Source of the DNA: Bacteroidales bacterium SW299
GTDB lineage: Bacteria > Bacteroidota > Bacteroidia > Bacteroidales > Bacteroidaceae
Direction: 5' to 3'
DNA length: 58,320 bases
Assembly (NCBI GenBank): GCA_019550975.1
Contig: SDWH01000023.1
Coordinates: 1 to 58,320 of the forward strand
Shown: positions 18,108 to 32,454 of the stretch, piece after piece
Position numbering within the stretch: the first letter of the stretch is position 1
How the letters are laid out: each line of letters opens with the position of its first letter
Position numbers and translations under genes: made by a program
Notes under the pieces: model-generated
What the model was told of the DNA's origin: nothing
Database searches by the model: none
The model's input: only the letters and a program-made list of their open reading frames with translations

Positions 18108-19955
18108 ATGAAAAAGACACTGATAATATCACTCATTGCGGCAAGTGCAATGGCTACGACATCATGCTCCGATTTTCTCGACAGGCTGCCGATGACCGAG
18201 CCGAACAACGAAACATATCTGTCTACCGAAAATCAGGTACGCAGCTATATCAACGGACTGTACATGGCGATACCGACATTCAACCAATACGGACTGGGGG
18301 TGCGCGCTGAAGAAAAGAACAGCGACAACATCCTTGCCGAGCAGTATGACGAACGCCTCAACGGAGAGTTCACCAATTTCAGCGGAGCCAGCGACTGGTC
18401 TACAGGATATCAGAACCTGCGCGACGTGAACTATTTCTTTCACTACTATACGGTCAGTGAAGATGAAGAAAACGATAACCTGCGTTCGCTCCGCGGAGAA
18501 GCTCATTTCCTGAGAGCCTACTGGCATTTCTATCTGCTGAAAAGATTCGGGAACATTCCGCTGATGGATGCGTTCTGGGATGAAAACGCAACAATTGAAG
18601 GACTGCAGATTCCGCAGAAACCGCGCAATGAGGTGGCCAAGTTTATCCTGCAAGATCTCACCACGGCAAAAGGACTGCTGCACGGCAGAAGCGAATACAA
18701 GGGATTGCGGATCAACAAAGAGGCCGCGATGATTCTTGCCATGAACGTTGCCCTTTATGAAGGATCGTGGGAAAAATACCATGCGAACGACGCTTTTGCA
18801 GCTCAGACAAACGAGTCGGAATATTTCTTCAACCAGGTAATCACCTGGGGAGATGAACTGTTCCAGGCGGGCATCACGCTCAACACCAAAGATACCGATC
18901 CGTTCGGTGCCACGACTCCTGCCGACGCGTTTGCGCACATGTTCAACCAGAAGGACTACAGCAATGTGCCCGAAGCCGTTTTCTGGAAGAAATATTCGAT
19001 GGCAGAAGGTGTATACAACAGCGTAGTTCCCTCATTGGCTGGCGGCATCGTTGATACGGACGGGGCGGCAGGCCTGTCTAAATCGCTTGTAGACAACTAC
19101 CTGAATGCAGACGGAACATTCATCAACCCGACAGATGCAAAGTACAAGGACTTCAACGTGATGTTCGAAAACCGCGACCCGCGCCTGACGGAAACAGTGA
19201 TGAGCACCGGACACAAGTTCAGATCAGCCACCATAACTCGCCCGATGTGCGTGAAGGAATTCATCCAAGACGCCACAACGGATGAAGAAAAGCAATCGAA
19301 CGCGGAAATTCTTTCGCCTTATCTGAACGGTGACGGCAACGGACGCAACCTGACCGGATTCCATACCGCATTGGGAGTTGACACGACCTACACAAGAGAT
19401 TCGTTCTGGGATACGGGACTCGTTATCTTCCGCTATTCCGAAGCACTGCTCGCATATGCAGAAGCGGCTGAAGAACTGAAGAAATGTGATGACACCGTTT
19501 TGGAGAAGACGCTGAAACTGTTGCGTGAACGCGCAGGAGTAACTTATGTGAAGCCGAACGATATGGGCAAAGACCCTCATTTCTCAGACTTTGGCTACGA
19601 ACTGACGCCGAACATGCAGGAAATAAGACGCGAACGCCGCTCAGAACTTGCACTCCAAGGCTTCCGCCTGGATGACCTGATGCGCTGGAAAGGCGAAAAG
19701 CTGATCGTAAACCAAAGAGGACGCGGCGCATATTTAGGCCATGACGGTGTTTTATACAAATCGTTCAACACAAGCGACACTGAAACCACCAACGCGCTGG
19801 GAAGACTGCTGACCGATGTAAACGGATGGCTCGACCCGCTGCAAGGACGTTTGCCCAACGGATATCAGTTCCATGCAGACAGAGATTATCTGATGCCGAT
19901 TTCTCCGGACGAACTGGCACTGAACAAACAGTTGAAGCAGAACCCTAACTGGTAA
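18108..19955 (+). CDS. SusD/RagB-family glycan-binding outer-membrane lipoprotein
   Basis: The 615-residue lipoprotein has a signal ending ATTSC (Cys20). SusD features follow: SDFLDRLPMTEP and TEPNNETYLSTENQVRSYING at the N-terminus, LRGEAHFLRAYWHFYLLKRFG with a GNIPL segment in the TPR region, EIRRERRSELALQGFRLDDLMRW, and LMPISPDELALNKQLKQNPN at the C-terminus. SusD forms the lid on SusC and captures glycan for import. The gene starts 11 bases after SusC. Residues after Cys20 are SDF, and the mature protein is expected on the cell surface. Confidence 0.95.
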   Translation: MKKTLIISLIAASAMATTSCSDFLDRLPMTEPNNETYLSTENQVRSYINGLYMAIPTFNQYGLGVRAEEKNSDNILAEQYDERLNGEFTNFSGASDWSTGYQNLRDVNYFFHYYTVSEDEENDNLRSLRGEAHFLRAYWHFYLLKRFGNIPLMDAFWDENATIEGLQIPQKPRNEVAKFILQDLTTAKGLLHGRSEYKGLRINKEAAMILAMNVALYEGSWEKYHANDAFAAQTNESEYFFNQVITWGDELFQAGITLNTKDTDPFGATTPADAFAHMFNQKDYSNVPEAVFWKKYSMAEGVYNSVVPSLAGGIVDTDGAAGLSKSLVDNYLNADGTFINPTDAKYKDFNVMFENRDPRLTETVMSTGHKFRSATITRPMCVKEFIQDATTDEEKQSNAEILSPYLNGDGNGRNLTGFHTALGVDTTYTRDSFWDTGLVIFRYSEALLAYAEAAEELKKCDDTVLEKTLKLLRERAGVTYVKPNDMGKDPHFSDFGYELTPNMQEIRRERRSELALQGFRLDDLMRWKGEKLIVNQRGRGAYLGHDGVLYKSFNTSDTETTNALGRLLTDVNGWLDPLQGRLPNGYQFHADRDYLMPISPDELALNKQLKQNPNW

Positions 19956-20001
19956 TCATATGCTGAAAGTCAATTCAAATCAGATTTAAGAAAAAGAAAC
20001 T

Positions 20002-21915
20002 ATGAAACATTCATTTATCAACTATATGTGCGGAGCTTTTTCCTTACTCCTTTCAGCGGGACTGGCAGGATGCGAGGACACATACAAAGTGGCTCCGCTG
20101 GCAGAAGTTGTCGACCTGACCATGACGGTAGACAACAACAATCTGGCCATGGGCGAAACCATGTATATTACCTTTGACGTTACGGACAAAGAAAGCCAAA
20201 CCGCCAACGAAGAATTCGACATCAAGCTGAACGTGACAGCCAACGGACTGGAAGATGCCACTACCCTGTTCGAGAATTTTCCGTCAGCAATTGTCTTCGG
20301 CAAAGGCGAATCCTCCAAAACAATCTCAATCCCGGTCAAGAAAGAAGGAATCTCCGGTTCCTATGCCGTCAATCTGAACGCTTTCGCACGCGGATATACA
20401 ATTGGCAATGCTTCGCAGAGCGTACAGGTGGCCGACTACCACTATACGACAATCTCTCTGAAGAACAATGCGGACAATGAGGTCAGAGAAAACCAGACAT
20501 TTACACTGGTGGCTTCGGTCAATGTGCCCGTGAAAGAAGACGTTACCGTTAAAGTAACTCCGGGAACAGGACTGAAAGACAAGGTTGACGAGATGCCTTC
20601 CCAACTGGTAATTCTTGCCGGAAGCAGTACGGCCGAAAGCGACCCGATCACAATGGAAAGCGACCCGAAAACAACGGAAGACGAAACGTTCGACATTAAC
20701 TTTGAAACAAACTCGCAGACTTATCCGCTGAGTGCAGGCCGGTTGAAGATTACCAAAATCGACATTCACAAAGGAATGGGTACACAGATTATGGACGAAC
20801 GCTGGCTGTATGAAGACGCGGATGAAATGTATGTTTCAGAAGCCCGGCAGAAAGATATAGAAGCCTGGGGACCGTCACAGAGCTACAGACTCATGCATGA
20901 AGGCGATCCGCATCCCAACGCCGGCAAGGTGCTGCCCGAAGGAAAATGGAAATTTTACAGAGCATACGAATTCCATAATGTGGCTTTCTGCAAAAAGCCG
21001 ACAAAGACCAATGACGGAAGTTGGACAAATGAAGATTATCCGCAAGGATTCGCAGATCAGAACACACAGGCTGTAGAAACAGGAGGTGCTGTCGACAACG
21101 CAAGATATACATGGATTACGTCTGAAGGATATCTGCGGATGATAACCTTGAAAGAACAGACAAAATCCAAACGCAACCAGCAAACCTTTAATTTCGGAAC
21201 GTCTGCACTGTATGCAAACAAATTTAATTCGAACAACACCAACAACCATAATTACGCGCCCCAGAATATACGTATCTATCCGGGCATGCGCATTGAAGTA
21301 AGAGCACGTATCCGTGGCGCCAAGGCCAGAATGTTGCCGGGCATATGGCTTCAGGGAAACCAGGCACAGGGAGGAGATAACCCATGGGTCGTTTGGCCTG
21401 CTTACGGCGAAATCGACGTGATGGAAAACAATACACTCGCTAATGCCAATACTGTGGAACAGACATTCCACGTGGGAACAATCGTTGACAACAAACATTA
21501 CAACCCCACAATCGATGCTAAAAGAGTCGGATTCAGCGGCACAGTAGACCAGTTCAATATCTATTGGACAGAATGGCTCGACAACGAAACGGTTACTATG
21601 GGTATCAACGGAATAGAAACCATCCGCATTACAAAAGCAGAGGTTGAAAAGAACGGGTATCAGTGGCCGTTCACAGACCAGATAAACGATGAAGGCCTGC
21701 ATCTGCTGCTTACCATGATGTTCTTGGGCAAGGTAGCTCCAAACGATTCCGAATCTGCGGCATACGCCGGCATCACATACCAGGATGCCAGAACTTCACA
21801 ATACAGCGGTGCCGACTCTCCGATTCCAAGAATGGAAATCGACTGGGTAAGATTCTACACCGACAACACCTACAACACGCACGGGAAGCAATTCAATCCC
21901 ATAATTCTGTACTAA
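20002..21915 (+). CDS. Surface lipoprotein with Ig-like domains and a GH16 catalytic domain
   Basis: The 637-residue lipoprotein has a signal ending LAGC. Residues about 30-255 look like two beta-sandwich domains of the kind found in surface glycan-binding proteins. Residues about 260-630 form a GH16-like domain: WPAYGEIDVMENN contains the triad E470-I-D472-V-M-E475, the GH16 nucleophile, assisting acid and acid/base. MEIDWVRFYTDN near the end is also typical. GH16 enzymes cut beta-linked galactans and glucans internally; gut Bacteroides GH16 endo-O-glycanases that cleave mucin polyLacNAc are known. The GH20, GH29, GH2 and sulfatase neighbours fit that activity, but the substrate is inferred. 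It occupies the slot where SusCD operons often place a non-catalytic binding protein. A terminator-like hairpin follows it. Confidence 0.85.
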   Translation: MKHSFINYMCGAFSLLLSAGLAGCEDTYKVAPLAEVVDLTMTVDNNNLAMGETMYITFDVTDKESQTANEEFDIKLNVTANGLEDATTLFENFPSAIVFGKGESSKTISIPVKKEGISGSYAVNLNAFARGYTIGNASQSVQVADYHYTTISLKNNADNEVRENQTFTLVASVNVPVKEDVTVKVTPGTGLKDKVDEMPSQLVILAGSSTAESDPITMESDPKTTEDETFDINFETNSQTYPLSAGRLKITKIDIHKGMGTQIMDERWLYEDADEMYVSEARQKDIEAWGPSQSYRLMHEGDPHPNAGKVLPEGKWKFYRAYEFHNVAFCKKPTKTNDGSWTNEDYPQGFADQNTQAVETGGAVDNARYTWITSEGYLRMITLKEQTKSKRNQQTFNFGTSALYANKFNSNNTNNHNYAPQNIRIYPGMRIEVRARIRGAKARMLPGIWLQGNQAQGGDNPWVVWPAYGEIDVMENNTLANANTVEQTFHVGTIVDNKHYNPTIDAKRVGFSGTVDQFNIYWTEWLDNETVTMGINGIETIRITKAEVEKNGYQWPFTDQINDEGLHLLLTMMFLGKVAPNDSESAAYAGITYQDARTSQYSGADSPIPRMEIDWVRFYTDNTYNTHGKQFNPIILY

Positions 21916-21922
21916 TCAAACC

Positions 21923-21977
21923 AGGCGGACAATCTTGACTCAGCATCAGGAAATGCAGAAAGGCTGTCCGCCTTTTT
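21923..21977 (+). terminator. Terminator-like hairpin inside the operon, between GH16 and GH20
   Basis: AGGCGGACA at 21923-21931 pairs with TGTCCGCCT at 21965-21973, followed by TTTT. It starts 8 bases after the GH16 stop and ends 16 bases before the GH20 ATG. No TAnnTTTG promoter is seen between the genes, so partial termination is the simplest reading. Confidence 0.65.
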
Positions 21978-21992
21978 AACCTTACTGAATCA

Positions 21993-24326
21993 ATGACAAG
22001 AAAACAGTTTAACAGCATATTGTTCGCAGGACTGGCTTTGCCGCTCCTTCTGTCATGCGGAAACGACAAGCCGCCGACGGAAAGCTGCATATTGCCGAAA
22101 CCTGTGGCAATGGACCAAGATCATGGAAAAGGCTTCACATTCTCCGGCAGCACAAGCATTGCGGTAGAAAATGAAGCACAGGCCGCAGCGGCACGGAATT
22201 TTGCCGAACTGTTCGCTCAATCTGCCGGATTCACGCCCAAAGTCGATGTGGGGAACAAGGAAAAGGGCGATATCAGCCTTGTCACAGACAAATCGCTCGC
22301 ACCGGAAGCCTACACGATGAACGTCACTCCGAAAAAGATTGAAATCAAGTCGGCGGACACGGCCGGATTCTTCTATGCGCTTCAGTCGCTGCGTCTGTCG
22401 CTGCCTCCGGCAATTGACGGAAACAGACAGGTGGAAGCAAACTGGACCGTACCGCCCATGAAAATAGACGACAAGCCCCGTTTCGCCTATCGCGGACTGA
22501 TGCTGGATGTGGCACGGTTTTTCATGCCGAAAGATGAGGTGATCAAACTCATCGACTGTATGGCCATGCTGAAACTCAACAAACTGCATATGCATTTGTC
22601 GGATGACACCGGATGGAGGCTCGAAATCAAACGGTATCCCAAACTGACAGAAGTGGGCGCATGGCGCGTGGACCGCGGCGAACAGCCGTTCTATGCAAGA
22701 CGCAACCAGCAGCCGGGAGAAAAGACTCCGGTCGGCGGATTCTATACGCAGAACGAGATGAAAGAAATCATCGCTTACGCAGCCGAACGGCAGATTGAGG
22801 TGATTCCGGAAATCGACGTGCCGGCTCATTCATGCGCTGCACTTGCCGCTTACCCCGAACTCGCCTGTCCGGTTGTAAAGACACCCATCACGGTTCTGCC
22901 CGGACTGGGAGGAAAGCACCCGTCAATCATCTATTGTGCAGGAAAAGAAGAAACATTCAGGTTTCTCGAAGGAGTAATCGACGAGCTGGCAGATCTCTTC
23001 CCTTCGCAATACATTCACATGGGCGGCGACGAAGCGGCCAAGACGTACTGGGAACAGTGCCCGCTCTGCCAGGAACGGATGCGCCGGGAGAAACTAGCAA
23101 ACGAAGAAGACCTGCAAGGCTACTTCATGGGCCGGCTTAACGAGTATATCCGGAGCAAAGGAAAGACAATGATGGGATGGGACGAGCTGACAAACAGCAA
23201 GGTTCCGGAAGGCACGGTCGTTTTCGGCTGGCAAGGATACGGAAAAGCTGCGCTGAAAGCTGCCGAAGAAGGACATCCTTTCATCATGGCTCCTGCACGC
23301 GTGCTTTATCTGATCCGCTACCAGGGACCGCAATGGTTTGAGCCGACCACCTATTTCGGCAACAACACATTGAAGGATGTATACAACTTTGAACCTGTAC
23401 AGAAAGACTGGAAGCCTGAATACAAGGATCTGCTGAAAGGAATACAGGCATGCATGTGGACTGAGTTCTGCTACAAGCCCTCGGACGTTACTTACCTGAC
23501 CTTCCCCCGCCTGGCTGCCGCAGCAGAAGTGGCCTGGTCGCCCGAAGGCTCCAAAGACTGGGAAGCTTTCCAGAAGGCACTCGACAACTACCTTGCGCAT
23601 CTGGACGCGAAAGGCATCGTCTATGCAAAATCGATGTTCAACATCCAGCATAAGGTAACTCCGCTGGACGGAAAACTCAACATCAAACTGGAATGCGAAC
23701 GCACGGATGTGGAAATCCGCTATACCGTCGACGGAACAGAACCTGCTGCGGAATCTCCCCTATTCAAGGATTCTCTGCTGACAGACAAGGCGATGACATT
23801 GAAGTGCGCAACCTTCAAAGACGGAAAGCAGATGGGCAAGACACTTGAACTGCCGCTGCTGCGCAACAAGGCTACCGGAAAGAAAGTGATCAGCAGCAAC
23901 CCTCAGACAGCGCTGCTGACTAACGGAGTGAGAGGAAGCCTGCGCCAGTCGGACTTTGAATGGTGTACATGGGACAAGCTCGAACAAAGTTCGTTCACCG
24001 TGGATCTCGGCCAGACGGAAACAATCGGCAAAGTGACGCTGGGATGCCTGACAAACTACGGAATGGCTGTCCACAAGCCGAAAAAGATTACGCTGGAACT
24101 CTCGGAAGACAACCGACGCTTCACGGAAGCCGGCAAAAAGACATTTGACAAAGACGAAATCTTCAAGGAAGGAAACTACATTGAAGACATCGCATTCGAC
24201 GTGAAAGGAAAACAGGCGAGATACGTGCGCATCAAGACGGAAGGATACGGCAAGTGCATTCCCGAACACTATATGCGGCCGGGACAGCCTGCACGCTATT
24301 ATTTTGACGAACTGACAGTTGAATAA
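21993..24326 (+). CDS. GH20 beta-N-acetylhexosaminidase lipoprotein with C-terminal discoidin-like domain
   Basis: The 777-residue protein has a lipoprotein signal ending LLLSC. Order: N-terminal GH20b domain (about 30-155); the GH20 barrel starting PRFAYRGLMLDVARFFM, with LNKLHMHLSDDTGWRLEIK, VIPEIDVPAHS and the catalytic pair D346-E347 in HMGGDEAAKTYWEQC; an Fn3-like stretch (VEIRYTVDGTEP, about 570); and an F5/8-type C (CBM32-like) domain to the end (FTVDLGQTETIGKVTLGC). GH20 enzymes release terminal beta-GlcNAc or GalNAc by substrate-assisted catalysis. In this locus it would trim GlcNAc after sulfate or galactose removal. It follows the intra-operon hairpin. Confidence 0.95.
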   Translation: MTRKQFNSILFAGLALPLLLSCGNDKPPTESCILPKPVAMDQDHGKGFTFSGSTSIAVENEAQAAAARNFAELFAQSAGFTPKVDVGNKEKGDISLVTDKSLAPEAYTMNVTPKKIEIKSADTAGFFYALQSLRLSLPPAIDGNRQVEANWTVPPMKIDDKPRFAYRGLMLDVARFFMPKDEVIKLIDCMAMLKLNKLHMHLSDDTGWRLEIKRYPKLTEVGAWRVDRGEQPFYARRNQQPGEKTPVGGFYTQNEMKEIIAYAAERQIEVIPEIDVPAHSCAALAAYPELACPVVKTPITVLPGLGGKHPSIIYCAGKEETFRFLEGVIDELADLFPSQYIHMGGDEAAKTYWEQCPLCQERMRREKLANEEDLQGYFMGRLNEYIRSKGKTMMGWDELTNSKVPEGTVVFGWQGYGKAALKAAEEGHPFIMAPARVLYLIRYQGPQWFEPTTYFGNNTLKDVYNFEPVQKDWKPEYKDLLKGIQACMWTEFCYKPSDVTYLTFPRLAAAAEVAWSPEGSKDWEAFQKALDNYLAHLDAKGIVYAKSMFNIQHKVTPLDGKLNIKLECERTDVEIRYTVDGTEPAAESPLFKDSLLTDKAMTLKCATFKDGKQMGKTLELPLLRNKATGKKVISSNPQTALLTNGVRGSLRQSDFEWCTWDKLEQSSFTVDLGQTETIGKVTLGCLTNYGMAVHKPKKITLELSEDNRRFTEAGKKTFDKDEIFKEGNYIEDIAFDVKGKQARYVRIKTEGYGKCIPEHYMRPGQPARYYFDELTVE

Positions 24327-24349
24327 ATAACCTTACAAACGATATTGAT

Positions 24350-26590
24350 ATGAAAAAGTTTAAACACCTGATGAATGCCGGACTTTTAGGCAGTGTGATC
24401 GCACTGGGTTCTTGTTCGGAAGAAAAGATAATCGACCTCAATACGGGAGGCGAAGGAAGCAGCTCTCAGGCAGAAGCTGTGGACTGCACCGTAAATGCCA
24501 CAATCAAGTCACTCAAGACTTTTGAAACACGCGCGAACTGGCAGAACGAAGCATACGCATGGAACGCACAGGATGCCTTCACCGTATGGGAACAGAAAGA
24601 AGGCGCAGGATACAACTTCACAATCAGCACGGGATACGACGGATCTGCGCCTGCGGCTACAGCGGAATTTGCAGGAAAGATGCCTTTGGTTGACGGCCAT
24701 AAACTGGTGGCAGTCTATCCCTTCAAGGAGGCAAGCACATTCGATGAAATCGCCACATTTGCTATCCCCGCAGAATGCACGCAGGCTGCAGGCAATGCAG
24801 AACTTGGCGCCTACTCTTTCATGGTGGCCACCACGAACGTAACGGACGGCGCGATTCCCGACCTCGAATTTGCTCCGCTGACAGCCACGCTTCAGTTCGA
24901 CCTGAAGAACGTTGCGAAAGAAGACCTGAAGGTCCGCCGCATCACTGTTGAAAGCAACGGCGAGGTATTTCCCGGCGCAATGAAAATCAACAGCAACGGT
25001 GAGGTGGAAAGCGTATCAGACATGCGCAAAAGCCTTTCGCTGAACATGAGCGACCAGACTGTTGCTCCCAATGCGTCGCTGAACGGCTACTTGAATATCA
25101 TTCCAACGCAGTATAATGCCGATGCAAACAAAATAAACGGAGAAACAGGCATATCCCTGAAAGCTACAGTCGTAAACTCGAAGGATGAAGAGCAGGTAAT
25201 CACAATCCTGAGCAATGTCGCCCTGAAAGACATGAATGAAAAGACGGGCATGGACATGGAAGCGTCCGCCTATCAGTTTGCAGCAGGCAAGAGATACAAA
25301 ATCACTTGCGAACTCGACAACTTCCGCATTCCGGAAGAGGGATATGTTGCCGACGAAGAAGGCAATGCCACCATCTACAACCTGGACGGACTCATCAAAT
25401 GGAGTGCCGACGAAGCCGCAAAATCCAAGACCGTCACTCTAATGGCCGTTCCGGGCGACGAAGACTCCTGGACTAAGGAAGTCGACTTTGAAGGAAAAGA
25501 ATGGAAAGCCATCGACTTCTTCGCAGGAACATTCAACGGAAACGGATTCACATTCAAAAACATGAAGGGCTGTTTCGCCAAGACAAACGGGGGAACAATC
25601 AAGGACCTTACATTCGAAAACGCGACAATCAGCACTGCGGAAAGCTCTTCGGCCGGACTGATACTTACCAACAACGGAACGCTGGAAAACATTACGATAT
25701 CAAATATCAACATGAATGTTTCTGCCAACACCGCCGGAGCCTTGGCCGCATCCAACAGCGGAACGGTTGCCGGATGTACACTTGAATCGGGAACGATCAA
25801 TATAACGGTTTCAGCCGACGGAATGGCAGGAGGACTGATTGGAAGCAGCACAGGCAACATAACCGATTGCAAAGTCGGAAAGTCAGATGTAAGCTTATCG
25901 GTTGATTGCAGTAACTACAAGGTAAATGTAGGCGGACTTCTGGGACAAACGCCCAACGCTGCGGGCAAGCAACAAATAACAAATTCATCCGTCAGCTCCA
26001 GCGTCACCGTTTCTACAACAGGAACAACGCCAAACCCCAATATAGGCGGACTTGTAGGATGGCTTGCATCAGGCTCAATCAGCGCAAGCAGCGCGTCAGC
26101 AACCTTTGATGTAGCAATGGGAAGCATCGGCGGCCTGGTAGGACAGATACAATCTCCGAATCCGGGCAGCATCACGCTGTGCTATGCATCCGGCAGTCTG
26201 AACATAAAGGAGGGAGGCTTCTCAAGCTCCAACGTAGGAGGATTGATCGGAAAGACATTTAATACAAAAGTACAAATCAGTTCCTGCTATACAACAGTCA
26301 CACTCCCGGAAACAGCAAACAAGCTGGGCGGCATACAGGGAGATTGCGGAGGAGCAAGCGCACCCGCATATACAGCTTGTTTCTACACGCAGGAAGGAGT
26401 TGCAGCCATAAACAATCCGGTCAATACAGACATTCCCACATTGAAAGACCTTGCCCCCATTTCAACAGCGGACTTGAAAGGAAAAGCAAGCGAAATGAAC
26501 GCTGCCGCCTCCACAGCCGGATGTACGGCATATCAGTTTGCTGAAAACAGTTCGGACACTGAACCGCTGATTATCAAAGCCGCAGAATAA
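24350..26590 (+). CDS. Fimbrillin-like lipoprotein with C-terminal GLUG repeats
   Basis: The 746-residue lipoprotein has a signal ending IALGSC (Cys22). Residues about 40-330 resemble the fimbrillin family: AWNAQDAFTVWEQKEG, a central LEFAPLTATLQFDLKNV, and AGKRYKITCELDNF at the end. Residues about 395-700 are a repeat region with five GGL[IVL]G motifs (GGLIGSS, GGLLGQT, GGLVGWL, GGLVGQI, GGLIGKT), the GLUG pattern, predicted to form a beta-solenoid. Fimbrillins build type V pili or act as adhesins. With GLUG repeats and inside a SusCD operon, this protein more likely binds glycan or host surface; this is inference. It is the last gene of the operon, 23 bases after GH20, and is followed by a terminator. 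Confidence 0.8.
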   Translation: MKKFKHLMNAGLLGSVIALGSCSEEKIIDLNTGGEGSSSQAEAVDCTVNATIKSLKTFETRANWQNEAYAWNAQDAFTVWEQKEGAGYNFTISTGYDGSAPAATAEFAGKMPLVDGHKLVAVYPFKEASTFDEIATFAIPAECTQAAGNAELGAYSFMVATTNVTDGAIPDLEFAPLTATLQFDLKNVAKEDLKVRRITVESNGEVFPGAMKINSNGEVESVSDMRKSLSLNMSDQTVAPNASLNGYLNIIPTQYNADANKINGETGISLKATVVNSKDEEQVITILSNVALKDMNEKTGMDMEASAYQFAAGKRYKITCELDNFRIPEEGYVADEEGNATIYNLDGLIKWSADEAAKSKTVTLMAVPGDEDSWTKEVDFEGKEWKAIDFFAGTFNGNGFTFKNMKGCFAKTNGGTIKDLTFENATISTAESSSAGLILTNNGTLENITISNINMNVSANTAGALAASNSGTVAGCTLESGTINITVSADGMAGGLIGSSTGNITDCKVGKSDVSLSVDCSNYKVNVGGLLGQTPNAAGKQQITNSSVSSSVTVSTTGTTPNPNIGGLVGWLASGSISASSASATFDVAMGSIGGLVGQIQSPNPGSITLCYASGSLNIKEGGFSSSNVGGLIGKTFNTKVQISSCYTTVTLPETANKLGGIQGDCGGASAPAYTACFYTQEGVAAINNPVNTDIPTLKDLAPISTADLKGKASEMNAAASTAGCTAYQFAENSSDTEPLIIKAAE

Positions 26591-26619
26591 TTTCAATAGG
26601 TTCACCAATACTTCCCCAG

Positions 26620-26677
26620 GAGGCCGCAGAGAGCGCAGGGAGCAAAAATTCTCCCTCCATCTCCGGGGCCTCTTTTT
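26620..26677 (+). terminator. Terminator of the SusC-to-fimbrillin operon
   Basis: GAGGCC at 26620-26625 pairs with GGCCTC at 26667-26672, and GGGAG at 26638-26642 pairs with CTCCC at 26651-26655 inside. TTTTT follows at 26673-26677. The middle of the stem is imperfect. Confidence 0.6.
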
Positions 26678-26738
26678 ATTTGCCCCTCCTCTTCTAGGCT
26701 TCCCCAAGAAGAAGACAGCGGGAACGAAAACATCCGCG

Positions 26739-26841
26739 GAATGTACTCTATCCCCAGCCTGAGGATGTGTATCTTTAAGCTGAAGACATGCATCTCCATC
26801 CAGAAGATGTATATCTCCAGGCTAGAGATAAAGAAAATGTC
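26739..26841. repeat. Imperfect 21-base tandem repeat, about four units
   Basis: Three units align well at 21-base spacing: GAGGATGTGTATCTTTAAGCT (from 26761), GAAGACATGCATCTCCATCCA (from 26782) and GAAGATGTATATCTCCAGGCT (from 26803 by pattern). A more diverged unit lies before them. Each carries A[TC]GT[AG]TATCT-like core sequence. Function unknown. Confidence 0.6.
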
Positions 26842-26941
26842 CGTCCTTCCGCATATCAGCAGCCTGCATTTCTCATTCAACCAGCCGGAAAGAAAGACGG
26901 AAACCGGCCTCGCCGGAATGCACATGACACCGGAAAAGTAC

Positions 26942-27006
26942 AAAGACAAAAAAGCACAGGGTACACCGTCCGCGTCGGATGGATTTCCCTGTGCTTTCTT
27001 GTCTTT
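26942..27006. terminator. Bidirectional terminator, GH2 operon end
   Basis: AAAGACAAAAAAGCACAGGG at 26942-26961 pairs with CCCTGTGCTTTCTTGTCTTT at 26987-27006 with one mismatch. On the minus strand it follows the GH2 stop by 20 bases and supplies a T-rich tail. Confidence 0.8.
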
Positions 27007-27026
27007 ACGGCAGCCTGAGAGCGAAG

Positions 27027-32449
<5,423 letters not shown>

Positions 32450-32454
32450 GATAT

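Larger units (their letters stand above)
26591..27026. other. Gene-free region between convergent operons
   Basis: This 436-base space holds a terminator for the SusC operon (26620-26677), a 21-base-period repeat (26739-26841) and a bidirectional terminator (26942-27006). Short frames here are not credible genes. One minus-strand frame reads the repeats as heptads, but it has no start signal or neighbour support. Confidence 0.6.

Noticed and set aside
26739..26841. CRISPR-like array
   Set aside because: The units are adjacent and imperfect, with no spacers and no cas genes nearby.
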